Positions 16,880 through 27,928 of a stretch of 64,000 bases of DNA are shown here, one piece after another. Under the pieces are notes generated by a model, which did no database searches, was not told where the DNA came from, and worked only from the letters and a program-made list of their open reading frames with translations. Source of the stretch: Acidobacteriota bacterium. GTDB taxonomy: Bacteria > Acidobacteriota > Vicinamibacteria > Vicinamibacterales > UBA2999. Positions within the stretch are counted from its first letter, which is position 1. Every line of letters begins with the position of its first letter. Where the stretch lies: assembly GCA_016184455.1 (NCBI GenBank), contig JACPCS010000136.1:29065-93064 (forward strand), read 5' to 3'. Position numbers and translations under genes: made by a program.

Positions 16880-18049
16880 CTACCGGTGTCTCTCCAGATC
16901 GGACATCGTCTCGACCGGATCGCCGACCGCGGGATGCTCCCGCCTGGCGATCGCCGCCTCCCGCTTGAGCGCGGCGACCAGCTCGTCGCGCGTGTGCACC
17001 AGCTCCTTGCGCGGGCGGCGTCCGTGCGAGGAGCCGACGGCGTACTCGCAGAAGAGCGGAAAGGCGATCGTCGAGTCGCAGTAGGCGACGACCGTGTCGG
17101 GCAGGACGCCGGGATTGACCTTGCCCCAACTCACGGCTTCCGACGGCGTCGCGCCCGAGAGGCCGCCCCACACGACCTGATCGGTCGTGATCTGGATGAA
17201 GTAGTCGTTCCCGCCCTTGGGAATGCCGTAGACCTCCCACAGCGTCGGCTGTCCCTGCAGGTAGAAGTTCTTCGGCGATCCTCCGCCGAGGATCACGCAG
17301 CCGTTCTTCTTGCCCGCGAGGATGAACGCGCACACCTCGTTGACATCCTTGTTCGGATCGATCATCAGCGCACGGCCGTTCATCAGCTCGTGATACGCGA
17401 GGTTCATGCCGATGGAGCTGTCGCCCGGCGACGAGGTGTAGATGGGGACGCCGAACGCCGCGGCCGCCGCCACCATCGAGTGCTGCTGGCATCCGGGCTG
17501 CCGTTCGCGCAGGTCGCACCCGAGCGCGTAGTGCAGCTCCGCCGTCGAGACCGGGCCGTTGACGCCCCACCGCACCAGGAAATCACGGATGTAGGCGTCG
17601 GTTTCGAGCAGCACCGACGCCGGAAACAGCACGTCGTAGATGCGGATGACGCCCTCTTCATAGAGCGCCACGTCGTCGACGAACGGCGATCCGCGGTGCA
17701 GCGTGAAGTTCAGCGCGTAGTGGAGGTCGTGATAGAGGTTCGCGCCGGTGCTGATGACGAAATCGACCAGCCCGCGCTCCATCAGCTCCACGACGCAGCC
17801 GCCGAGGCCCGCCGGCGTCATCGCGCCGGCGATGGTCAGGCCGATCATCGTGTCGTGCTCCGGCAGGAGCATCTTGTCGGTGAAGATGCGGCAGGCCTCG
17901 CCGAGACGCGCGGCGTTGAACGCCTGAAAGCCCTCCTCAATCAGCTGCCGGATGTCGGCGCTCCCGCGCGGCCGGTAGTAGCGGATCGCCTTGCCGGAGA
18001 GGTAATCGACGCGGCCCTGGCGTGGCGCGCCCGGAGCTCGGTGGGGCAC
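16880..18049 (-). CDS. Deoxyhypusine synthase-like protein
   Basis: 389 aa from GTG 18049; the ORF-track extension to 18391 runs into the divergent gene. NAD-binding and spermidine-site motifs of deoxyhypusine synthase are present: LTIAGAMTPAGLGG, FVISTGANLYHDLHYALNF, ILGGGSPKNFYLQ and, importantly, SEAVSWGKVNPG with the lysine that forms the enzyme-imine intermediate in eukaryotic DHS. Bacteria lack eIF5A, so bacterial homologues are thought to act on polyamines (homospermidine synthase-like) or an unknown target. Heads the dhs-PIN-nagA cluster. Confidence 0.88.
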   Translation of the reverse strand: MPHRAPGAPRQGRVDYLSGKAIRYYRPRGSADIRQLIEEGFQAFNAARLGEACRIFTDKMLLPEHDTMIGLTIAGAMTPAGLGGCVVELMERGLVDFVISTGANLYHDLHYALNFTLHRGSPFVDDVALYEEGVIRIYDVLFPASVLLETDAYIRDFLVRWGVNGPVSTAELHYALGCDLRERQPGCQQHSMVAAAAAFGVPIYTSSPGDSSIGMNLAYHELMNGRALMIDPNKDVNEVCAFILAGKKNGCVILGGGSPKNFYLQGQPTLWEVYGIPKGGNDYFIQITTDQVVWGGLSGATPSEAVSWGKVNPGVLPDTVVAYCDSTIAFPLFCEYAVGSSHGRRPRKELVHTRDELVAALKREAAIARREHPAVGDPVETMSDLERHR

Positions 18050-18110
18050 GGTGTCTAGCTTACCCCGACTGTCGCAGCAGCGCCCCGCGACCGATAAGAG
18101 AGGCGGATTC

Positions 18111-19445
18111 GTGGACGAGAGCACTCTGACCGCCCGGCGCCCTGCCGCCGCCATGACACGGTCTGATCCGACCCCGGACGAGGAAGCCCGTTTTCGGACG
18201 CTGGTGCAGTCGCCGCTGCGCGCGGGCCTGCTGCGGTTCCTGCACGCCCGCACCGGGGAGGGCTTCGACGTCGATTCGCTGATGGCCGTGTTCGGCCGGA
18301 TGCGCGGCGACGTCGACAACTGCCTCGCGGAGCTGGTCGACTTCGGCGTGGTCGCGCGCGTGCCCGGCCCGCCGCCGCGGTACGCCGCCAAGCGGCCCGA
18401 TCATCCCGAACGCGGGGAGCTCCTCGATCAGTTCCTCGAGCGGCGGGCCGCGATCAGCGCCGAGGACCAGGCGCCGTCGGTGCAGCGGTTCCGGGAAATG
18501 ATCGGCCGCGACGAGAAGATGCTGATCGTCTTCGAGTGGATCCGCACGGCGGCCAAGTCGGACATCTCGGTCCTGATCCTCGGCCCGACCGGTTCGGGCA
18601 AGGAGGTCGTGGCCCGGATGATCCACGAGCTGAGCCGCCGCGGGAAGGAGCGCTTCCAGGCGGTCAACTGCGCCGCGCTGCCCGACACGCTGTTCGAATC
18701 GGAGCTGTTCGGGTACGAGAAGGGGGCCTTTACCGGCGCGCACGATCGCAAGCCGGGCCGCCTGGAGCTGGCCGACCGCGGGACGCTCTTCCTCGACGAG
18801 ATCGGCGACCTCTCGCTCGTCGCGCAGGCCAAGCTGCTGCGCGCGCTGGAAGATCGCCGCTTCGAACGCCTCGGCGGCCAGAAGTCGGTGCACGTCGACT
18901 TCCGCCTCATCTCCGCCACGAACCGGCCCCTCGACCTGTTCGTCCGCGATGGCCGCTTCCGCGAAGACCTGTATTACCGGATCAATGCGTTTGCGATCCG
19001 GCTGCCGTCGCTGCGCGAGCGCCCGATCGATATTCCCGTCCTCGCGTCGCGCTTTCTGGCGCGCTACTGCACGGCGAACGGCCTGCCGCTCGACGCCAAG
19101 GTGTTCTCCACCGAAGCGATCGCGCAGCTCCAGGCGTATCCATGGCCGGGCAACATCCGCGAGCTCGAGAGCACGGTGTCGCGCGCCGCCCTCTCGGCGC
19201 CCGGACGCATCATCCGCGGCAACGACGTGGAGTTCCTGCACGAGCACGCCGCGCACGAGGCGTTTGCACCGCCGCGCCTGCCGACGCTGCGCGAAGCGGA
19301 GCGGGCCCATGTCGTACGCGTCCTCGAAGCCACCTCCTGGAACAAGAAGGAGGCGGCACGGATCCTCGAGATCAGCCGCGGCACGCTGTACCGCAAGATC
19401 GTCGAGTACGGCCTCGACGACCCGAAGCGGTCGCCCGGGGCGTAA
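18111..19445 (+). CDS. Sigma-54-dependent transcriptional activator without receiver domain
   Basis: 444 aa from GTG 18111, which has AAGAGAGG eight bases upstream; ATG 18153 is an alternative. Residues ~25-95 look like a winged-helix or small sensor segment (SPLRAGLLRFLHARTGEGFD). A full AAA+ core follows with Walker A GPTGSGKE, the sigma-54 loop GAFTGA, Walker B LFLDEIGD and the arginine-finger region FREDLYYRINAF. The C-terminal Fis-type helix-turn-helix is NKKEAARILEISRGTLYRKI. No sigma-54 promoter was found nearby. Divergent from the dhs operon. Confidence 0.9.
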   Translation: MDESTLTARRPAAAMTRSDPTPDEEARFRTLVQSPLRAGLLRFLHARTGEGFDVDSLMAVFGRMRGDVDNCLAELVDFGVVARVPGPPPRYAAKRPDHPERGELLDQFLERRAAISAEDQAPSVQRFREMIGRDEKMLIVFEWIRTAAKSDISVLILGPTGSGKEVVARMIHELSRRGKERFQAVNCAALPDTLFESELFGYEKGAFTGAHDRKPGRLELADRGTLFLDEIGDLSLVAQAKLLRALEDRRFERLGGQKSVHVDFRLISATNRPLDLFVRDGRFREDLYYRINAFAIRLPSLRERPIDIPVLASRFLARYCTANGLPLDAKVFSTEAIAQLQAYPWPGNIRELESTVSRAALSAPGRIIRGNDVEFLHEHAAHEAFAPPRLPTLREAERAHVVRVLEATSWNKKEAARILEISRGTLYRKIVEYGLDDPKRSPGA

Positions 19446-19688
19446 CCCCTTCGCCCATCCTGAGGCGCTCCCCCCGGCGAAACCCATCGGTGTTACATTT
19501 CTGCCTCCCGATCCGTCGATTGGCTGTGCAGTTTCCGCACATTCGCTGCGCACGGCTGCACCGCCCCCGTTACAACCTCCGCGTCGATCGCAGGCTGGAA
19601 GATGCTGACGTTCAACACGTTACGACGGTTGGCGACGGCGGCCGCAAACCTCGGCAATATTCTTGCCCCCGGCCCGACGGCTCTCTCT

Positions 19689-21722
19689 ATGACCAAACAG
19701 ACTTTCGCCTGCCAGGCACGAATCGCGCTGCTCCTCGTGCTCGCGCTCGCCCTTCTAGGGCCGGCGCGCGCGGGGGCGGACCCCACCCCGCAGACCAAGC
19801 TCGATCGCGTGCTCCAGGCGCGCTCGCAGCAGCTGACCGGGAGCTCGCGCGTGATCGTCCAGTTCCACGGGGCTGCCGATGCCCGAGTGGTCACCGGGAG
19901 CGGTGGGCGGCCGGGGCGGCCGCTGCCGTCGGTGGGTGCGCTCGTCGCCGACGTCGACAACCGGACCATCGCCGGCCTGGCGGGCAATCCGCAGGTCGCG
20001 TGGATCCGCACCGACCACCCCGTCTTCCCCACGCTCGAGCGGACCGGCGCCGCAATCGCCGCCACCGTCGCGCGCGAGACCTACAACCTGACGGGCAAGG
20101 GCATCGGCGTCGCGGTGATCGATTCCGGCGTCACGGCCTGGCATGACGACCTGTACATGGCCGACTCGCGGTCCGGGCGTGCCGAGCCACGTGTCGTGCA
20201 CTTCAAAGATTTCACCGCGCAGCCCCATCCAAATGTCTGGGCGTCCGAGCAGCCGATCGACGAGTTCGGCCACGGGACGCACGTCGCGGGCATCATCGCG
20301 GGCAACGGCTACGACTCGGACGGCGCGCGGACCGGCGTCGCCCCAGGCGTGCACCTCGTGGCGCTCAAGGTGCTCGATGCGCAGGGCTTCGGCTACATCA
20401 GCGACGTCATCGCGGCCATCGACTACGCCATCGCGATCAGAGACACCTACAACATCCGCGTCATCAATCTGTCGGTCGCCTCCGGTGTGTTCGAGTCCTA
20501 TGCCACCGATCCGCTCGCGCTCGCGGCGCGCCGCGCCACCGAAGCGGGGATCGTCGTCGTGGCGGCCGCCGGGAACCTCGGCGTGGATGACAACGGCGAG
20601 CCGCTGTACGGCGGCATCACGTGTCCGGGCAACGCACCGTGGGTGCTGACCGTCGGCGCAGCGAGTCACCAGGCAACGGCGGCGCGGAGCAACGACACGT
20701 TCGCCCGCTTCAGCTCGCGAGGTCCGACCTGGATCGATCTTGCCGCCAAGCCGGATCTCATCGCGCCCGGCGTGGGCACCGAATCGCTCTCGGACCCGCA
20801 AAGCACGCTGTATGCGACTTATCCCGACTACCTCCGCGACGGCACCCGCAACACGGCCTACAAGCCGTACCTGAGTCTCAGCGGGACGAGCATGGCGGCG
20901 CCCGTCGTCACCGGCACCGTTGCGCTGATGCTCGAGGCCAATCCCGACCTGACCCCGAACGCGGTCAAAGCCATCCTGCAGTACACGGCGGAAGTGCGCG
21001 AGGGAGAGCCGTTCCTCGCCCAGGGCGGCGGGCTGCTCAACGCGCTCGGTGCCGTGCGGATGGCGCGCTTTTTTGCGAAACCGCAGCGAGGGGTCCCGAC
21101 GCCCGACGACGTCATCGAACAAGAGCCGATCGCCTGGAGCGAGCACATCATCTGGGGGAACTACCGCATCGGCGGCGGCATCCCGCTGCCGGGCAGCAAC
21201 GCATGGGCGCTCGACGTGACGTGGGGCACGGAGGCAACCGCGGCCGGCGATCCGATTGTCTGGGGCGTGGTGATCCCGGGACGACAGCTGTGGACCACGC
21301 AAAACGGCAACGCAGCGGCCGCGAACATTGTGTGGAGCACGAACGCCGATCCTGACGCGGTGCGCGGCACGAACATCGTCTGGAGTACCAGCGCTGACGA
21401 TGCAGGCGTGCGCGGCGCCAACATCGTCTGGAGTACGAATGCGGACGACTCGACGGTCCGCGGCGCGAACATCGTCTGGAGTACGAATATCGTCTGGAGC
21501 ACCAACATCGTCTGGAGCACCAACATCGTCTGGAGCACCAACATCGTTTGGAGCACCAACATCGTTTGGAGCACCAACACCATCTGGGGCACCAACATCG
21601 TCTGGAGCACGCAGACCGACGACGACATCGTGTGGACCGCTGGAGGCGTGGATCAGGTTCTCTGGCCGGCGGTGCAGCCCGTCGATGCTCGGCGCAGGGC
21701 TGCGGCGACCGGAACCCACTGA
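19689..21722 (+). CDS. Secreted subtilisin-like (S8) serine protease with C-terminal NIVW repeats
   Basis: 677 aa from ATG 19689, giving a clean signal peptide (ARIALLLVLALALLGPARAGA); the ORF track starts 29 codons earlier and neither start has a good Shine-Dalgarno. An inhibitor-I9-like propeptide is followed by the triad Asp in GVAVIDSGV, His in HGTHVAGIIAG and Ser in LSGTSMAAPVV. After the catalytic domain (to about residue 470) comes a Trp-rich tail built from NIVWST units: three 16-residue repeats and then eight hexapeptides. The tail could be a beta-solenoid or a surface-attachment module; no known sorting signal is seen. Confidence 0.92.
   Translation: MTKQTFACQARIALLLVLALALLGPARAGADPTPQTKLDRVLQARSQQLTGSSRVIVQFHGAADARVVTGSGGRPGRPLPSVGALVADVDNRTIAGLAGNPQVAWIRTDHPVFPTLERTGAAIAATVARETYNLTGKGIGVAVIDSGVTAWHDDLYMADSRSGRAEPRVVHFKDFTAQPHPNVWASEQPIDEFGHGTHVAGIIAGNGYDSDGARTGVAPGVHLVALKVLDAQGFGYISDVIAAIDYAIAIRDTYNIRVINLSVASGVFESYATDPLALAARRATEAGIVVVAAAGNLGVDDNGEPLYGGITCPGNAPWVLTVGAASHQATAARSNDTFARFSSRGPTWIDLAAKPDLIAPGVGTESLSDPQSTLYATYPDYLRDGTRNTAYKPYLSLSGTSMAAPVVTGTVALMLEANPDLTPNAVKAILQYTAEVREGEPFLAQGGGLLNALGAVRMARFFAKPQRGVPTPDDVIEQEPIAWSEHIIWGNYRIGGGIPLPGSNAWALDVTWGTEATAAGDPIVWGVVIPGRQLWTTQNGNAAAANIVWSTNADPDAVRGTNIVWSTSADDAGVRGANIVWSTNADDSTVRGANIVWSTNIVWSTNIVWSTNIVWSTNIVWSTNIVWSTNTIWGTNIVWSTQTDDDIVWTAGGVDQVLWPAVQPVDARRRAAATGTH
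21324..21611 (+). repeat. Coding tandem repeats: 3 x 48 bp then 8 x 18 bp (NIVWST units)
   Basis: Three 48-bp units (NIVWST-NADPDAVRGT type) span 21324-21467, followed by eight 18-bp units (AACATCGTCTGGAGCACC and close variants) at 21468-21611, all in frame in the S8 protease. The middle 18-bp units are identical or nearly so, consistent with recent expansion by slippage. Confidence 0.9.
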
Positions 21723-21840
21723 AAGGACGAAGGTATGAAAACGCGAGTCACGATCATCTGGCTGCCCTGACAGCACCGGATAGGCAGTTTACGCGAATGA
21801 CCACGCGGCCGCTGGCCGCCCGCCTCTATGCGGGCGGCGC

Positions 21841-21940
21841 GCTCGCCGCCGCCGCCGCCGCGGTGGCGGCGTCCGTCTTTGCCCTCTCCGGCTCGCCGCC
21901 GCCGCCGCCGCGGTGGCGGCGTCCGTCTTTGCCCTCTCCG
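21841..21940 (+). repeat. Perfect 50-bp tandem duplication in the 5' end of the HD-GYP gene
   Basis: 21841-21890 and 21891-21940 are identical (GCTCGCCGCCGCCGCCGCCG through GCCCTCTCCG). Because 50 is not a multiple of three, the natural N-terminus from ATG 21797 (MTTRPLAARLYAGGALAAAA) is thrown out of frame, and translation of the long ORF must begin within the second copy. Confidence 0.9.
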
Positions 21941-23766
21941 TCGTCTGGCTCGCCCTCGCAACGGCGGCGCTGCTCGCCCTGACGTTCTGCGCCTGCCGCG
22001 AGGTGATTGCCGACGAGCGGCGCAACGCGCGCCGGATGGTCGAGCTGCATCTGGCGACGATCGAAGCGCTGGCGCTCGCCATCGACGCCAAGGACCAGAC
22101 GACCCCGAACCACATCGGCCGCGTGCAGAGGTACGCGACAGGCCTCGCGTGCGCGATCGGCATGTCGGACACCGAAGTGCAGGCGGTGAAGACGGCCGCT
22201 CTGCTTCACGACATCGGCAAGCTCGCCATCCCGGATCACATCCTCGCCAAGGCCGGGCCGCTGACGCCGGAGGAATTTCAGAAAGTGCGGGTGCACCCCG
22301 AGGTCGGTGCGGAGATCCTCCGATCCGTGCAGTTTCCCTATCCGGTAGTGCCGCTCGTGCTCTCGCACCATGAGCGCTGGGACGGCCGCGGCTATCCAAC
22401 CGGCCTCAAGGAGCACGACATCCCGATCGGCGCGCGCATCATCTGTATCGCCGACTATTTCGAGGCGCTCACCTCGGATCGCCCGTATCACAAGGCGATC
22501 AGTCCGGATGCAGCCGTCGCGGTCGTGAAACAGGAGGCTGGGAAAGCGCTCGATCCGCGGCTCGTCGACGTCTTCCTCGGCATCCTGCCGACGCTGGTGG
22601 TCGAGGAGGACCCGGCGGACTCTGGGCTGGCGAGGTCGTCCGATCTCCAGGCCGGCCGGGGCGTGCGCGCGTCGCGAACCAGGCCCGCTCGGACGCCGCT
22701 GGCGACCGTGTTCGAGAACATCGCGGTCGCGCACCGCGAGATCCATGCGCTCTACGAAATCGCGCAGACCATGGGCACCAGGCTCACGGTGACCGACACG
22801 ATGGCGCTCGTCTCGTCGAAATTGACGAGTCTGGTCCCGTTCTCCGCATGCGCGCTGTTCCTCTACTCCCCCTCGCGCGAACAGCTGCAGTGCCGGTTCG
22901 CAACCGGCACCGATTCGGAGCTGATCCAGCAGCTCACGCTCCGGAGCGGCCAGGGGTTGACCGGGTGGGTGGCGCGGAACCGGCGCCCGCTCGTGAACGC
23001 GCGACCGAGCACGGATCTCGAGGCCATGGGCTCGAAGGCGCCAACCGTGCTGCAGTCGGCACTCGTCTGTCCTCTGGTGTTCAACGATCGCCTCATCGGT
23101 ACGCTCGGCGTCTATCACACGGAGCCGAGCGTCTACGACGACGACCACGCCCGCCTGCTGGACCGGGTGTGCGAGCAGGCGGCCGCCGTCATCAACAACG
23201 CCATCGTCTTCGAGCAGACGCAGGAAGATTCGCTGACCGATCCGCTGACCGCGCTGCCGAACACGCGATCGCTGTTCCAGCACCTCGCGCGGGAGCTGGC
23301 GCGCGCCGAGCGCCACAAGTCGGAAGTGTCGCTCGTGGTGCTGGACCTCGACGACTTCAAGGAGATCAACGACTCGTTCGGACACCGCGTGGGCGACTGG
23401 GCGCTGCGCGAGGTCGCGCGCGTCCTCCGCGGCGCCATCCGGCCCTACGACATGTGCGTCAGGTACGCCGGCGACGAGTTCATCGTCGTCCTCTCCGGCT
23501 GCGGCGGCGGCGAGGCGGAATCCAAGCGGCTCGAGCTCCAGGTGGCGATCGGCCGAATCGTGCTGGACGTCGAATCCGCCGCCCGCCGGCCTCTCTCGAT
23601 CAGCGCCGGCATCGCCGTGTTTCCACACGACGGCGACAACTACGACGCGCTCGTCGCCAAGGCCGACCGTCAGATGTACGAAGACAAGAGCCGCCGCAAG
23701 GAAGAGACGCGGCGGCGCCGCGTCAACGTCGAGCCGCCCGCCCCGGACAGCGCGCCGCTCGTGTCT

Positions 23767-23769
<3 letters not shown>
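21913..23769 (+). CDS. HD-GYP phosphodiesterase / GAF / GGDEF cyclic-di-GMP signalling protein
   Basis: 618 aa from GTG 21913 as the frame stands. One membrane helix (VVWLALATAALLALTFCA) is followed by HD-GYP with LLHDIGKLAIPDHIL and HHERWDGRGYP (c-di-GMP hydrolysis), a GAF domain around residues 270-420 and a GGDEF domain whose signature is RYAGDEFIVVLSG, a functional-looking AGDEF variant. A protein with both synthesis and breakdown domains is probably biased by its sensor. Removing one copy of the 50-bp duplication would restore an N-terminus starting at ATG 21797. The TAG stop is the first triplet of repeat element B. Confidence 0.88.
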
Positions 23770-25885
<2,116 letters not shown>

Positions 25886-25889
<4 letters not shown>

Positions 25890-26185
25890 TCCGGAATGAC
25901 CTGCAGGGCGTCCTTCACCTCGACGACCCCGTCGATCTGCCGCGCCAGCGCGATCGCCTGATCCCGCTCCCCTTGCGATTTCACGCGGCCCGAAAGGGTC
26001 ACGACGCCCTTGAAGGTGTCGACGTCGATGCGCAGACCGCCGACCGCCGGATCGTTGAGCATCGCCGTCTTCACGCGCGTCGTGATCGTGGTGTCGTCGA
26101 TCGTCTCGCCGACGGTGCGGCCGCAGGCCGCCACTGTCATCGCCAGCACGAGCGCGATCGATGCGATGTAGCTGAGCTTCCGCAT
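25886..26185 (-). CDS. BON-domain lipoprotein
   Basis: 99 aa from ATG 26185, with GGAGGG upstream. Lipoprotein signal ALVLAMTVAACG (lipobox ending in Cys), then one BON domain (TTRVKTAMLNDPAVGGLRID...GVVTLSGRVKSQGERDQAIA). BON proteins such as OsmY bind phospholipid or support envelope integrity under osmotic stress; this one would sit on the periplasmic face of a membrane. The ORF-track N-terminal extension is repeat sequence. Confidence 0.85.
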
Positions 26186-26194
26186 GGACCCTCC

Positions 26195-26272
26195 ATGGTT
26201 GGTGGTTGGTGGTTGGTGGTTGGTGGGAAGAACCCAGAACCTAAACCACCAACGACCAGCCACCAACCGCCG
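26195..26272. repeat. Microrepeat spacer with inverted arms (word GGTTGGTGGTTGGTGG)
   Basis: Four tandem GGTTGGTG units are followed by AACCACCAACGACCAGCCAC, the complement, giving a long imperfect hairpin between the BON gene and fabI, both on the minus strand. Confidence 0.65.
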
Positions 26273-26294
26273 ACTTGGAGGTGCGGATAGCAAC

Positions 26295-27068
<774 letters not shown>

Positions 27069-27092
27069 TGTGCGAGGTGACGTGTCGGGAGG

Positions 27093-27791
27093 TCAGCGGC
27101 CGCGCTTGCGCCCGCCGCGACCGGCGCCGTGCCGCGGGCCGCGCGGCCCGCCCGGATGCCCGGGCCGGTTGCCACTCGGCCGGAAACCGGGCCCGCCGGA
27201 TCCCTGCCCCGAGCCCTGTCGAGGGGCCTGTCCCGAGCCGTGCCGAGGGCCCTGCCCCGAGCCGTGTCGAGAGGGGAAGCGCTGCGGGTGCGACGCGCCG
27301 TGGGCGTGCGCCTGGCGGCGCCCAAGCCGTCCACCATTCTGGTGCTCGAACGGCCGCCCGCGAAAGCTCGGCTGCCGAATCGTGAACTCGGGTTCGCGGC
27401 GTTCCGGGGTCTGGCCGTCGGGACGCGGCAGCGTCGCCCGAATCAAACGACGATGCACGGGACCATCTTCGTCGGGGGCTGCCTCCGGTGGCGCCGCTTC
27501 GTCTTCGGCGGTCGTCACCGCGATCGGCGGCTCGACGGGCGGTAGGTCGGTCAGGCTTTCGGGCTCGGAGCGTTCGACGATCGCCGGCGCCGCGCCGGCC
27601 GTGGCCGCGCGCTTGCGCCGCTGCGGCGGCACTCTCGCGTGCTTGTACTCGTGGTCGGCATCGCACGTCGTGCACCGCGTCTGCTTCACCGCATCGTCGA
27701 CCATCGCGACGACGGCGTGGTTGGTGATGCGGCGCTCGCGCGGACAGTAGTCGTCGAGGATGTCACCGAGCCGAAGCCGGCGTTGCTGCAT
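27093..27791 (-). CDS. Hypothetical protein with CxxC finger and Gly/Arg-rich tail
   Basis: 232 aa. The N-terminal ~60 residues are ordered-looking (LRLGDILDDYCPRERRITNH) with a CTTCDADHEYKHARVP zinc-finger-like piece. The rest is low complexity: an acidic Pro/Ala-rich linker, then an Arg/Gly/His tail (RHGSGQGPRHGSGQAPRQGS) resembling RNA-binding RGG regions. The tail DNA is built from repeats of the type CCCGAGCC-TGTCGAG, so it may have grown from a dispersed intergenic repeat. Possibly nucleic-acid binding; function unknown. Confidence 0.6.
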   Translation of the reverse strand: MQQRRLRLGDILDDYCPRERRITNHAVVAMVDDAVKQTRCTTCDADHEYKHARVPPQRRKRAATAGAAPAIVERSEPESLTDLPPVEPPIAVTTAEDEAAPPEAAPDEDGPVHRRLIRATLPRPDGQTPERREPEFTIRQPSFRGRPFEHQNGGRLGRRQAHAHGASHPQRFPSRHGSGQGPRHGSGQAPRQGSGQGSGGPGFRPSGNRPGHPGGPRGPRHGAGRGGRKRGR

Positions 27792-27928
27792 TCAGACCTT
27801 CTGAATTGGTGTTGCCTAAGTACGCCGTACGCCCTCAGTTGAGACGGTTTCCCCCGGAGCCGGTTCCTATCAGGTGGGATATAAGGGGGCGCAGGTTCTC
27901 AGAGTGTAACAAAACCCCGACCGGCTGC

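Noticed and set aside
19446-19688. Sigma-54 promoter upstream of the S8 protease as target of the adjacent activator
   Set aside because: TTGGCTGTGCAGTTTCCGC has the wrong spacing between the GG and GC elements.
21468-21611. CRISPR-like array
   Set aside because: The 18-bp units are contiguous with no spacers and are in frame inside a protease gene.
21735-21769. Eleven-codon ORF MKTRVTIIWLP as a leader peptide for the HD-GYP gene
   Set aside because: A GGACGAAGG site precedes it, but there is no attenuator structure or regulatory-residue run; it may be a relic.
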